Assembly (NCBI GenBank): GCA_964372095.1
Contig: CAYJPV010000018.1
Span: forward strand, 1-64,000
Reading direction: 5' to 3'
DNA length: 64,000 nt
Origin: CAYJPV01 sp964372095
GTDB lineage: Bacteria; Acidobacteriota; Vicinamibacteria; Vicinamibacterales; JAKQTR01
The position numbers were made by a program, and so were the translations under genes. Numbering within the stretch: position 1 is the first letter of the stretch; every line of letters starts with the position of its first letter. Below the pieces are notes generated by a model. The model saw nothing but the letters and a program-made list of their open reading frames with translations. It had not been told where the DNA came from and made no database searches. This document shows positions 34,113-42,141 of this stretch, in pieces.

Positions 34113-35872
34113 CACTTCTTCACCGGGGCGGCGGGCGGCTTGGCGGCGTCGGGCTTCTTCGTCCCGAAGGGCGGCTGCTTGCTCAGCCAGTCCGCCGGGT
34201 ACGACCGCTTGGCCGGATCGGCCACGCGCGAACCGCCGTCCTGATAGTCGGTGACGAGCTTGTCGGCCAGCTCCCACCACTTCATGTAGTTCTCCTGCGC
34301 CACGCGGTTCGAATAGTCGCTGATAAACTCACGTGCCCGGGCCGGGTCGGTCTTGTACAACTCGAGGGCAGTCTTCTCAATCACGGGCTGGTCAGCGAAC
34401 AGCCGGTCTTCAATCTCCACCTGTTTCGCGCGAATGTCCTGGATCATCGCACGCCAGTTCAGGTTCGCCCAGTTGTTGACGAAGTTCGACGCCCAGAAGG
34501 CCGAGTTGCGGTCGAACTTGTCGCGGCGGCCCGTCTCGTACGCCACGGGCACCTTGAAGTTGCCGGCGTACAGCGGCGTGAAGACCGACGTCTTGGCGTC
34601 ATCCGGCGCGAACCACGCCAGGCTGCCAATCCACGGCGGCATGTTGTCGCGCGCCTGCAGCACGACGACATACGAACACTGGTGCACGGCAATCATCCGC
34701 TCCACCGTGGTGAAGTATCCCTCGGCCGGCCGGGCCTCGCGCCCGAGGCCCCAGCGGTTCGGCGAGCCGAACGGCCCCGCCAGCGGACTGGTCGTCTGCT
34801 CGAACGGCGTACCTTCGTACGTATCGCGGTGGATCGCGATCAGCTGACGAGCGGTCACCTTCTTGTCCGGCTTAACCGAGAACGGCTGCTCCGGCGCCCA
34901 CGGATCCAGATTCAACGACGGCGCCAGCATGCTCAGCACCCGCCATTCGCGGCGGTTGGGCTGAATCGGGCCATCGCCCATGCCGAACGTACGGTTGAAG
35001 ATGAACGGCTGGCCCTTCTTCCACCACCCGTTGGCCTCCGCCACGTCATACACGTTCTTCGAATACATCGTGAAGTTCGGATCGTCGGTCAGCGTCGTGA
35101 TCCGCGAACGATTGGCGGAGACGCCGACCTCACCGGCCGGAATCCGCTTGGCGGCCCAGACGGCCCCCTTCTCGATCGCGCCGGCGCCGAAGATCTCGAA
35201 CTGCCACACTTCTTTCGCGTCGCCCACGGTGAGACACTCGCCGCTGTCGCCGTAGCCGTACTTCTCCGCGAACTCGCCCATGATCCTGATGACTTCACGG
35301 GCCGTCGCGCCTCGCTCCAGCGCCAGGCGCTGGAGTTCCATGATGTCGAAAATCCCTTCGTCGTTGAACAACTCGCGCCGGCCGCCGATCGTCGTCTCGC
35401 CGATGATGACGCCCTTTTCGTTCATGAACGGATACGACGCGTCATAGCGGGTGAAGGTCTCGGCCACCTGCGGAATCTCGCCGACCTTGACTTCCTGCCG
35501 GTTCGGCGGTTTTTCTTCGCCCAGGCCGCCGCCCTTCATCACCGCGCGCATCGTGCCCGCCGGGTACTTCTGGCCGGGTACGACCTTGATCCGGATCTCA
35601 TAGCCGCCGTCGCACGAATGGGTAGTCAGCGTCCCTTCCGCCGACGCCTCGGGGCTGGTCGGCATGGACGTGCACGCTTCGCAGGCGTTCTCCCACACCT
35701 CCTGCGGCACGCCATCAGGACGCGGGTATCCGCAGATCTTCTTTCCGTAGAACTCCACCTGGGCCGAGGCTGCCTCATTGGCCCGCCCCGCCGGCGCCTG
35801 TGGCCCGGCCACCCCAACGGTGCCGGTCAGGAGCACCACGACCCCCGTCAGTACGTATTTGAACGTCCGCAT
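34112..35872 (-). CDS. Exported C69-family dipeptidase
   Basis: Exported Ntn-type hydrolase of 586 residues. The ATG at 35872 has AAGGAG upstream and starts a signal peptide (MRTFKYVLTGVVVLLTG). The presumed nucleophile is Cys67 in ACTSMPTS, after ENACEA; C69 enzymes are activated by cleavage just before that Cys, so the mature enzyme would begin there. Also typical: GTLTTHSCDGGYEIR, NEKGVIIGETTIGGR, GDSGECLTVGDAKEVWQFEI and YSYV-like segments. A Lys/Pro/Ala-rich tail ends the protein. Likely hydrolyses dipeptides outside the cytoplasm. A strong terminator follows. Confidence 0.87.
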   Translation of the reverse strand: MRTFKYVLTGVVVLLTGTVGVAGPQAPAGRANEAASAQVEFYGKKICGYPRPDGVPQEVWENACEACTSMPTSPEASAEGTLTTHSCDGGYEIRIKVVPGQKYPAGTMRAVMKGGGLGEEKPPNRQEVKVGEIPQVAETFTRYDASYPFMNEKGVIIGETTIGGRRELFNDEGIFDIMELQRLALERGATAREVIRIMGEFAEKYGYGDSGECLTVGDAKEVWQFEIFGAGAIEKGAVWAAKRIPAGEVGVSANRSRITTLTDDPNFTMYSKNVYDVAEANGWWKKGQPFIFNRTFGMGDGPIQPNRREWRVLSMLAPSLNLDPWAPEQPFSVKPDKKVTARQLIAIHRDTYEGTPFEQTTSPLAGPFGSPNRWGLGREARPAEGYFTTVERMIAVHQCSYVVVLQARDNMPPWIGSLAWFAPDDAKTSVFTPLYAGNFKVPVAYETGRRDKFDRNSAFWASNFVNNWANLNWRAMIQDIRAKQVEIEDRLFADQPVIEKTALELYKTDPARAREFISDYSNRVAQENYMKWWELADKLVTDYQDGGSRVADPAKRSYPADWLSKQPPFGTKKPDAAKPPAAPVKK

Positions 35873-36072
35873 GAATGTCTCCTTGATACCTTCCGGGAGC
35901 CGGCCGTGCCAGACGTGGGGTCGGCCCGGCTGCATCGCACACCCGTCGAATCCGGCAGACCTCGCCTGCCAGAACACAGGGAGGGTATCATGTCCGACCG
36001 CCCGTTTCACCCCAGCCGGCAGCCTCGCACCGTGCGCCGGGACCGGCTGCGGTCAGGATCGCCCGGTCGTGC

Positions 36073-36086
36073 TAAGATTCGCCCCT
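36073..36086 (+). promoter_or_regulatory. -10-like hexamer abutting OPT start
   Basis: TAAGAT at 36073-36078 is 8 nt before the ATG at 36087. No ribosome binding site is seen. Another candidate leaderless start. Confidence 0.4.
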
Positions 36087-38195
36087 ATGAGTCAGCCCAC
36101 TTCTTCGTCACCAAGCTCGACCGGGGACCACAAACCCTACGTGTCGTCGGACATCGAACTCAAGGAGTTCACCGTCCGTGCGCTCATCCTCGGCCTCTTG
36201 ATGTGCGTCGTTCTTGGCGCCGCCAACGCCTATCTCGGTCTGCGCGCCGGGATGACCATCGCCGCGACGTATCCGGCCGCGGTCATCAGCATGGCTGTCC
36301 TGCGCCTCTTCAAGGACAGCAACATCCTCGAAGAGAACTTCGCCCGGACCGTCGGGTCGATTGGCGAATCGGTCGCGGCGGGTGCGATCTTCACGATCCC
36401 CGCGTTCCTCATCCTGAAATACTGGAAGTTCTCGACCGAGACGATGATGCAGGAGTACCTGCTGTCGGCGGCCCTGATGGCCCTCGGCGGCCTGCTCGGC
36501 ATCATGTTCGTCACCGTCCTCCGCCGGGTGATGGTGGAAGACAAGGGGCTACCCTTCCCCGAGTCGGTGGCTGCCGCCGAGATTCACAAGGCGGGACAGA
36601 AGGGATCGGAAGCCGCCCTCCAGCTCTTCCGCGCCATGGGCGTCGGCGCCATCGCGAAGCTGATGGACGGCTTCGGCATCTTCCGCGCCGAGAACGAATT
36701 CTCACTGGGCGTCGGCAAGGCCAAGGAGAGCTTCGTCCGCCTCGGCCTCGACGACTCCTCGCAGAAGATCATGGCCGGCGGCGTCACGCACTTTGCCGCG
36801 CCCGCCGTGACGCCCGCCTATCTCGGCGTCGGCTACATCATCGGCCCTGAACTGGGCGCCCTGAACTTCGCCGGCGGCATGCTGGCCTGGGGTCTGTTCG
36901 TCCCGCTGCTCGTCTTCTTCCTCGGACCGTCCCTCATCGACGCGTACACGGCCAACGCCGGCGGTAACGAAGAAGCCGCCTGGGCCAGCATCGTCGGTCA
37001 CATGTGGCGCTTCATCGTCCGTCCGATCGCCGTCGGCGGCATGCTGGTCGGCGCCACCTTCACGCTCTACAAGATGCGCAAGAACCTCATCCTTGGCATC
37101 AAGCGAGGCATCGCCGACGTGAAGAAGTCGACAACAGTGGCCGCTGCCGTCGCCCGTCACGAGCAGGACCTGTCGATGAAGGTCGTGATCTTCGGCCTCG
37201 GCGCCATCTTCGCGCTCGTCACGGCCATCTACTTCTACTTCACCGGCACCTTCGGCGCCGCCCTCACCGCGGCGGTCGTGATGATTGTCACAGGCTTCTT
37301 CTTCGCCGCCGTCTCGGGCAATCTGGTCGGCCTCATCGGCTCGTCCAACAATCCGCTGTCGGGCCTCACGCTGGCCACGACCATCGTGGCGGCGCTGACC
37401 ATGGTGCTGGTGGGCGCAGCCGGCAAGGAAGGCATCATGGCCGCCCTCGGCGTGGCAGCGGTCGGGTGCGTCTCGGCGGCTGTGGCTGGCGAGATGCTGC
37501 AGGATCTCAAGGTCGGGCACATTCTGGGCGGCACGCCGCGGCGGATGCAGATCGGCGACATCCTCGGCGTGCTCGTCGCGTCCGCGGTGATGTTCTTCCC
37601 GCTCTACATGATGCACACTGCCGACGTGGCGCAGTTCGGTGACGCCGGCGGCCTCGGCATCGGCAAGACGTACCCCGCCCCGCAGGCCGGTCTCATGGCC
37701 GCCCTGTCGCAGGGCATCGTGGGCGGCGAAATGGCCTGGCCGCTCGTCGTGGTCGGCATCGCGATGGGCATCTCGCTCATCCTGGTGAAGGTGCGCAGCC
37801 CCATGCTGTTCTCGGTGGGCATGTATCTGCCGCTGCCCACCACGTTCGCGATCTTCTGCGGTGGCGTCGTCCGCGGTATCGTGGACAAACTCCGTGACAA
37901 GCGAGGCCTGAACAACGCACAGAAAGCGCGCGTCGAAAACGCGGGCGTCCTGTCGGCGTCCGGGCTGATCGCCGGCGAGGCCCTCGTCGGTCTGTTTATC
38001 GCTGCCGTGGTCGGCATCCGCAGCAGCCACGAGTTCTGGAACCTGCCGGCCATCTTCGGCCTCTCGGGATTCGCGTCGATTGCGCCGTGGGTGGCCATCC
38101 CGGTGGCAGCGGTCCTCGTGTGGTATCTGATCGCGGTGCCGCTCCGGAAGGCCGGCGACGCCGACGAACCCGCGCCGCCGACGGCGGTTATGTAG
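36087..38195 (+). CDS. OPT-family oligopeptide transporter
   Basis: Polytopic inner-membrane transporter of 702 residues with about 14-16 hydrophobic helices. The N-terminal segment ELKEFTVRALILGLLMCVVLGAANAYLGLRAGMTI, the PFPESVAAAEIHKAG motif (about 150), and SSNNPLSGLTLATTI (about 430) are family hallmarks. OPT proteins import peptides or metal-peptide conjugates with protons. With the adjacent C69 dipeptidase, divergent to it, this suggests peptide use. The stop TAG opens a heptamer tract. Confidence 0.93.
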   Translation: MSQPTSSSPSSTGDHKPYVSSDIELKEFTVRALILGLLMCVVLGAANAYLGLRAGMTIAATYPAAVISMAVLRLFKDSNILEENFARTVGSIGESVAAGAIFTIPAFLILKYWKFSTETMMQEYLLSAALMALGGLLGIMFVTVLRRVMVEDKGLPFPESVAAAEIHKAGQKGSEAALQLFRAMGVGAIAKLMDGFGIFRAENEFSLGVGKAKESFVRLGLDDSSQKIMAGGVTHFAAPAVTPAYLGVGYIIGPELGALNFAGGMLAWGLFVPLLVFFLGPSLIDAYTANAGGNEEAAWASIVGHMWRFIVRPIAVGGMLVGATFTLYKMRKNLILGIKRGIADVKKSTTVAAAVARHEQDLSMKVVIFGLGAIFALVTAIYFYFTGTFGAALTAAVVMIVTGFFFAAVSGNLVGLIGSSNNPLSGLTLATTIVAALTMVLVGAAGKEGIMAALGVAAVGCVSAAVAGEMLQDLKVGHILGGTPRRMQIGDILGVLVASAVMFFPLYMMHTADVAQFGDAGGLGIGKTYPAPQAGLMAALSQGIVGGEMAWPLVVVGIAMGISLILVKVRSPMLFSVGMYLPLPTTFAIFCGGVVRGIVDKLRDKRGLNNAQKARVENAGVLSASGLIAGEALVGLFIAAVVGIRSSHEFWNLPAIFGLSGFASIAPWVAIPVAAVLVWYLIAVPLRKAGDADEPAPPTAVM

Positions 38196-38432
38196 GGCTG
38201 GGGATTGGGGCTTGGGGGTTGGGGATTGGGGTAGGACACCTCAGTCCCTACGCCCAAGTCCCGTCGGCTCTCGGCCATCGGCTATCGGCCTTCGGCTTTC
38301 GGCTTTCGGCCATCGGCTATCGGCTATCGGCCCTACTGACTACTGACTACTGACTACTGACTACTGACTACTTGTCTTGTGCCTTCGGCGTCGCTTCCTG
38401 CTTCCTGCTTCCTGCTTCCTGCTTCCTGCTTG
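38193..38432. repeat. Composite heptamer tract
   Basis: A 240-bp space filled with four array types in succession: TGGGGAT/TGGGGCT units from the OPT stop to about 38233; CGGCTAT, CGGCCTT, CGGCTTT, CGGCCAT units at about 38272-38332; ACTACTG/ACTGACT units at about 38333-38372; and CTTCCTG units at about 38396-38430. A hairpin GGGTAGG/CCCTAC around 38229-38255 sits between the first two. No gene is visible. Confidence 0.88.
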
Positions 38433-38454
38433 TGTCCCCCTCCCGCGCTCTCGA

Positions 38455-38466
38455 TATACTCATTAC
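38455..38466 (+). promoter_or_regulatory. TATACT -10 hexamer 6 nt before start codon
   Basis: TATACT at 38455-38460 then six bases and the GTG at 38467. A weak TTGTGT lies 19 bp upstream of it. No ribosome binding site. Predicts a leaderless transcript. Confidence 0.5.
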
Positions 38467-39741
38467 GTGTCGCCGCCTCAGTCTCGTACCGTGCTGACCG
38501 CCTGCCTGATGGCGTTGCTCGTGGTCCTGGACGCCGCCCAACCGCCCCTCGCGGTTCCAACGCCGACGTTCGTCGGAGCGATCCTCGCCTACCCCGGGAC
38601 TTTTCACTCCCGTCGCGTCGTCGTCTACGGCACGCTTCGCACCGAAACCGACGAATGGTGGCTCGAGACTGACGACGGCGATCGGATACGTGTGGTCGGC
38701 GCCCGAGACGCCGTCCGGGGCGGCCGCGTCGAACTCCATGCGGAGGCCCTCGACATCGGCAGGCTGACGCAGACAGACCCGCGCATCACCGCAACCGGCG
38801 TCGCCAGCCTGCTGATGCGGGTGGGCCTTGACCGGTGGCCACGGCCGGGCGAACTCGTCGTCCTGCGGGCCACGCGGGCAACCGTCCTCCGGCCCTCCAT
38901 CCAGCCGACGCTGAAGGACATTGTGCTGGAGTGCGATCGGTTTCAGGGCAAGACGGTGGTGATCGTCGGCCAGTTCCGCGCCCGCAACCTCGACAACGAC
39001 CTGCCAGGCGCACCCGGGCGACACAGACACGAGTTCGTGCTGCGCCTGGGGGCCGCGGCCCTTTGGGTCGTGGGTCTTCGTCCTCGCGTCAACAACGTCG
39101 ATCTCGACATGCGAACCCGCGTGGACACCGACCGCTGGTTCGCGGTCGAGGGCACCGTCAGACGCGAGAAGGGGCTCGTCTGGCTTGACGGACGCCGCAT
39201 GGCGGCGGCGCCGGTCCCGCAGGAACTCCTGCCCGCGCCACCCGTGCGCCCCGAAACGCTGGGCGCCGGGGAAGTGATGTTCAGCCTGCCGACGGACGAC
39301 GAAGCGGACGTGCCGGTGACCACGACCGTCCGCATCCAGTTCACGCGTCCCCTCGACCCGCGGTCGCTGACGGGGCGCATTCGCGTCAGCTACGCGGCTG
39401 GGCCGGACGGTGCGGTCCCAACCGCATCGCCGCCCTTCGTCGCGGACTACACGACCAGCGACCGGGTGGTCACCCTCCGGTTCCGCTCCGCGCTGGAGCG
39501 CTTTCGCGCAGTTGTCGTCGAAGTCCTGGAAGGGGTGACGACGATGGGCGGCTCACCGGTCAAGCCGTGGAGGCTGACGTTCACGACGGGCGGGCACGGA
39601 ACGCCAGTTGGCCGTGTCGCTGTTACGCCGGTGGCGGCGGCACACGCTGCACGACAGCCCGCGCACAGGCCAGGAGTTCGTGCATCTGATACGGCTTCGG
39701 CAAGACGGCCGTCGGCTGGCACTCACCCACGGCAGCGCTGA
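38467..39741 (+). CDS. Exported protein with C-terminal Ig-like (SbsA-type) domain
   Basis: Protein of 424 residues. Signal peptide from the GTG start (SRTVLTACLMALLVVLDAA), then beta-rich sequence of unknown type (about 35-260) and an Ig-like domain (about 270-380; PTDDEADVPVTTTVRIQFTRPLDP, ending PWRLTFTTGG) like the SbsA Ig-like repeats of surface proteins. The natural end of that domain is near 39594. The last 49 residues are low-complexity and lie antisense to the 3' end of the hybrid kinase, an overlap of 119 bp. A lost stop or a sequencing error is possible. Confidence 0.7.
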   Translation: MSPPQSRTVLTACLMALLVVLDAAQPPLAVPTPTFVGAILAYPGTFHSRRVVVYGTLRTETDEWWLETDDGDRIRVVGARDAVRGGRVELHAEALDIGRLTQTDPRITATGVASLLMRVGLDRWPRPGELVVLRATRATVLRPSIQPTLKDIVLECDRFQGKTVVIVGQFRARNLDNDLPGAPGRHRHEFVLRLGAAALWVVGLRPRVNNVDLDMRTRVDTDRWFAVEGTVRREKGLVWLDGRRMAAAPVPQELLPAPPVRPETLGAGEVMFSLPTDDEADVPVTTTVRIQFTRPLDPRSLTGRIRVSYAAGPDGAVPTASPPFVADYTTSDRVVTLRFRSALERFRAVVVEVLEGVTTMGGSPVKPWRLTFTTGGHGTPVGRVAVTPVAAAHAARQPAHRPGVRASDTASARRPSAGTHPRQR

Positions 39742-42088
39742 TCTCGCCGTACCCGCTCGACAACACCACGGCGAGCCCCGGCTGCACGTCGCGCAGTTGC
39801 CGCAGCGCTTCTTTGCCTCCCATGCCCCCGGGCACCGTGACGTCGAGGATGGCGGCGTCGAATGGCGCCCCAGCCTCGATGGCCTCCCGGCACAGCCGGA
39901 CCGCGTCGTCGCCATTCTGCGCGGGCACCACCTCGTACCCGCCGCGCGCCAGCATGCGTGACGCCATGTCCCGGATCAGCTGCTCATCGTCCATGAGGAG
40001 GATCCGGCCGCAGCTGCGTTCGTCGGCGTGCGCCTCGGGCAGCCTCGGCAACACGCGGCTCGACCCGGCCGTGACGGCTGGCAGCAGCAACGTGAACGCC
40101 GCGCCACCCCCGGGAGCGGCAGCCGCGGTCAGGCGGCCGTCGTGGGCGCTGATGATCGAGTACGACATCGCCAGGCCAAGACCCGACCCGGCAGGTTTGG
40201 TGGTGAAGAACGGCTCGAAGATGCGCGGCAGGACCTCGGGCGGAATGCCCGGGCCGTCGTCTTCGATCGTGATCTCGACGTAGCCGACCGCGGTCACGTC
40301 AGCGATCTCGGTCGGAGACACCCGGTGATTGCGGGCGCGCAGCCGCACGCGCCCGCCCTCCGGCATCGCCTGACGGGCGTTGATCAGGATATTGGCCACC
40401 ACCTGCGACAGCTGGTTGGCGTCGGCGAAGACGTCCCAGAGCGACGCATCGTCTGGCGCGTCGATGTCCCACGGGCAGGCAGAGCCCGACAGCGACAACG
40501 CGCAGCACTCACGCAGGAACGGGACGACGGCCACCCGCCGGCGCTGCGGCGGGCTGCCGATTGCGAAGGTGAGCAGCCGCCGCGTGAGGTCGCGGGCGCG
40601 CTCGAATGCCGACGACGCCGTCTCGAGGTGCGCCGAGACGGGGTGTTCGTGCGCCAGCCCGGCCCGCGCCAGTTCGATGTTGCCGAAGAGCCCGCCCAGC
40701 AGGTTGTTGAAATCGTGGGCGACCCCGCCGGCGAAGACGCTGAGGGCGCTCAGGCGCTGGCTGCGCTCCACCTCGGCCATCATGCGCTTCCGGTCCGTCA
40801 CGTCCTGGAGGATGAGGATGTGGCAGAGCGCCTCGCCACCCGGTCCGCGCACGGTATCGAGCGCCCCGTCGAGTTCGCGCGATCCGCCTGTGCCTGCCGT
40901 CCCTCCAGGTGCCACCAGCTCGCCGCGCCAGTGGCCCCGATCCTCGAGCCCACGCCACACGGTCTCGGCCGCCGCAGCACCAAGCAGCCCCGGGAGCATC
41001 GTGCCCGGTTGCGCGTGCGCGACGCCAAGCATGGTGGCCAACGCCTGATTGGCATAACTGAGGGAGCCGTCGAGCCCGACCAGGGCAATCCCGCTCGTCA
41101 CCGACTCGATGGCGAATTCCTTGATCGCCAGCGCGCGGTTCACGTGTCGCAGGTCCTCCTCGGTCCGCTGCCGGGCCAGCACTTCCGCCTTCCGCTGCCG
41201 GCTGACGCGCAGCACCTGGAACACCAGGACCGCCAGCGCCAGCGACACGACGGTCCCGACGATCAGTTCCGACGACCGCCAGGCTACGAACACCGGCCAG
41301 CCATCCTTGGGTACGCCGGCGATCACCCAGTTGCCGGACGGCAGCGGCACGTCCATCAGCACCGCGTCACCCTGGAAGATGTCGACGTCGCCCCAGAACG
41401 CCGGGCCGCTTCTGCCCGTGCCGTCGAGTCCCCTCAAGGCAAGCCGCAGGGCCCCCCTGGCCCGTTCAAGCCCCGCCACGTCGATCAACCGGTCGAAGCT
41501 GATGACCGTGGCGGTGATGCCCCAATACACGTCCGACGCCTGCGGTCCGGCAGGCCGGTAGAAGATCGGCGTCCGGCCGATGATGCCCGTTCCGCCCTGG
41601 ATCAGCGCGAGCGGCCCCGCCACCACCGTGCGCCGTTCCCGGATCGCCTTCTGGACGGCCGCGCGCTGGTTGGGCACGCCCGCGTAATCCACCCCCAGGG
41701 CTGTCTCGTTGCCCTCCCGCGGATGGATGAACCGGATGACCGTGCCGGGGGCGAGCGCCACGTTGCGCACGACGGGGCTGCTCCTCAGGATCGCCGCCGC
41801 CAGCGCGTCGAACTCGTCCTGCTGGATGCCGCCCCGCAGGCGGACGAGCGTCACAAGGCCGTCGGAGAGATTGAGGGAGGCGAAGAGTTCGCGGCTCAGG
41901 TCACCGCGCACATGATCGACCTGCGACGAAACGGCCACCCGCTCCTCTGCGACCCGGTCGAGGTGCGCCAATATCGCCAGCCGGTAACTCGCGGCCACGC
42001 CGCCGCCCAGAAGCACGCACGCCAGCGCCAGAGCCAGCGAGTGGCGCGACAACAGCGTCGTGGCGTTCGTCTCACGGTCTCGCGTCAT
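39623..42088 (-). CDS. Hybrid sensor histidine kinase (CHASE-PAS-HisKA-HATPase-REC)
   Basis: Membrane sensor of 821 residues. A helix near residues 15-35, then an extracytoplasmic CHASE-type domain (about 70-290; GTVIRFIHPREGNETALGVDY, TPIFYRP), a second helix (about 275-295), PAS (about 330-440), HisKA with His458 (GGVAHDFNNLLGG), HATPase (DDGPGIPPEVLPRIFEPFFTTKPAGSGLGLAMSY) and a receiver with Asp749 (AAILDVTVPGG). No response regulator or HPt gene is adjacent, so the output partner is unknown. Ends head-to-head with the Ig-like protein gene, overlapping it by 119 bp. Confidence 0.92.
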   Translation of the reverse strand: MTRDRETNATTLLSRHSLALALACVLLGGGVAASYRLAILAHLDRVAEERVAVSSQVDHVRGDLSRELFASLNLSDGLVTLVRLRGGIQQDEFDALAAAILRSSPVVRNVALAPGTVIRFIHPREGNETALGVDYAGVPNQRAAVQKAIRERRTVVAGPLALIQGGTGIIGRTPIFYRPAGPQASDVYWGITATVISFDRLIDVAGLERARGALRLALRGLDGTGRSGPAFWGDVDIFQGDAVLMDVPLPSGNWVIAGVPKDGWPVFVAWRSSELIVGTVVSLALAVLVFQVLRVSRQRKAEVLARQRTEEDLRHVNRALAIKEFAIESVTSGIALVGLDGSLSYANQALATMLGVAHAQPGTMLPGLLGAAAAETVWRGLEDRGHWRGELVAPGGTAGTGGSRELDGALDTVRGPGGEALCHILILQDVTDRKRMMAEVERSQRLSALSVFAGGVAHDFNNLLGGLFGNIELARAGLAHEHPVSAHLETASSAFERARDLTRRLLTFAIGSPPQRRRVAVVPFLRECCALSLSGSACPWDIDAPDDASLWDVFADANQLSQVVANILINARQAMPEGGRVRLRARNHRVSPTEIADVTAVGYVEITIEDDGPGIPPEVLPRIFEPFFTTKPAGSGLGLAMSYSIISAHDGRLTAAAAPGGGAAFTLLLPAVTAGSSRVLPRLPEAHADERSCGRILLMDDEQLIRDMASRMLARGGYEVVPAQNGDDAVRLCREAIEAGAPFDAAILDVTVPGGMGGKEALRQLRDVQPGLAVVLSSGYGEISAAVGECQPTAVLPKPYQMHELLACARAVVQRVPPPPA

Positions 42089-42141
42089 GACGATCAGGGC
42101 TGCCGACCAACCACCTCACTGGCGCACGTGCAACTGTAACA

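Noticed and set aside
38193..38432. CRISPR-like array
   Set aside because: The repeats are 7-bp tandem units without spacers, and no cas gene is near.
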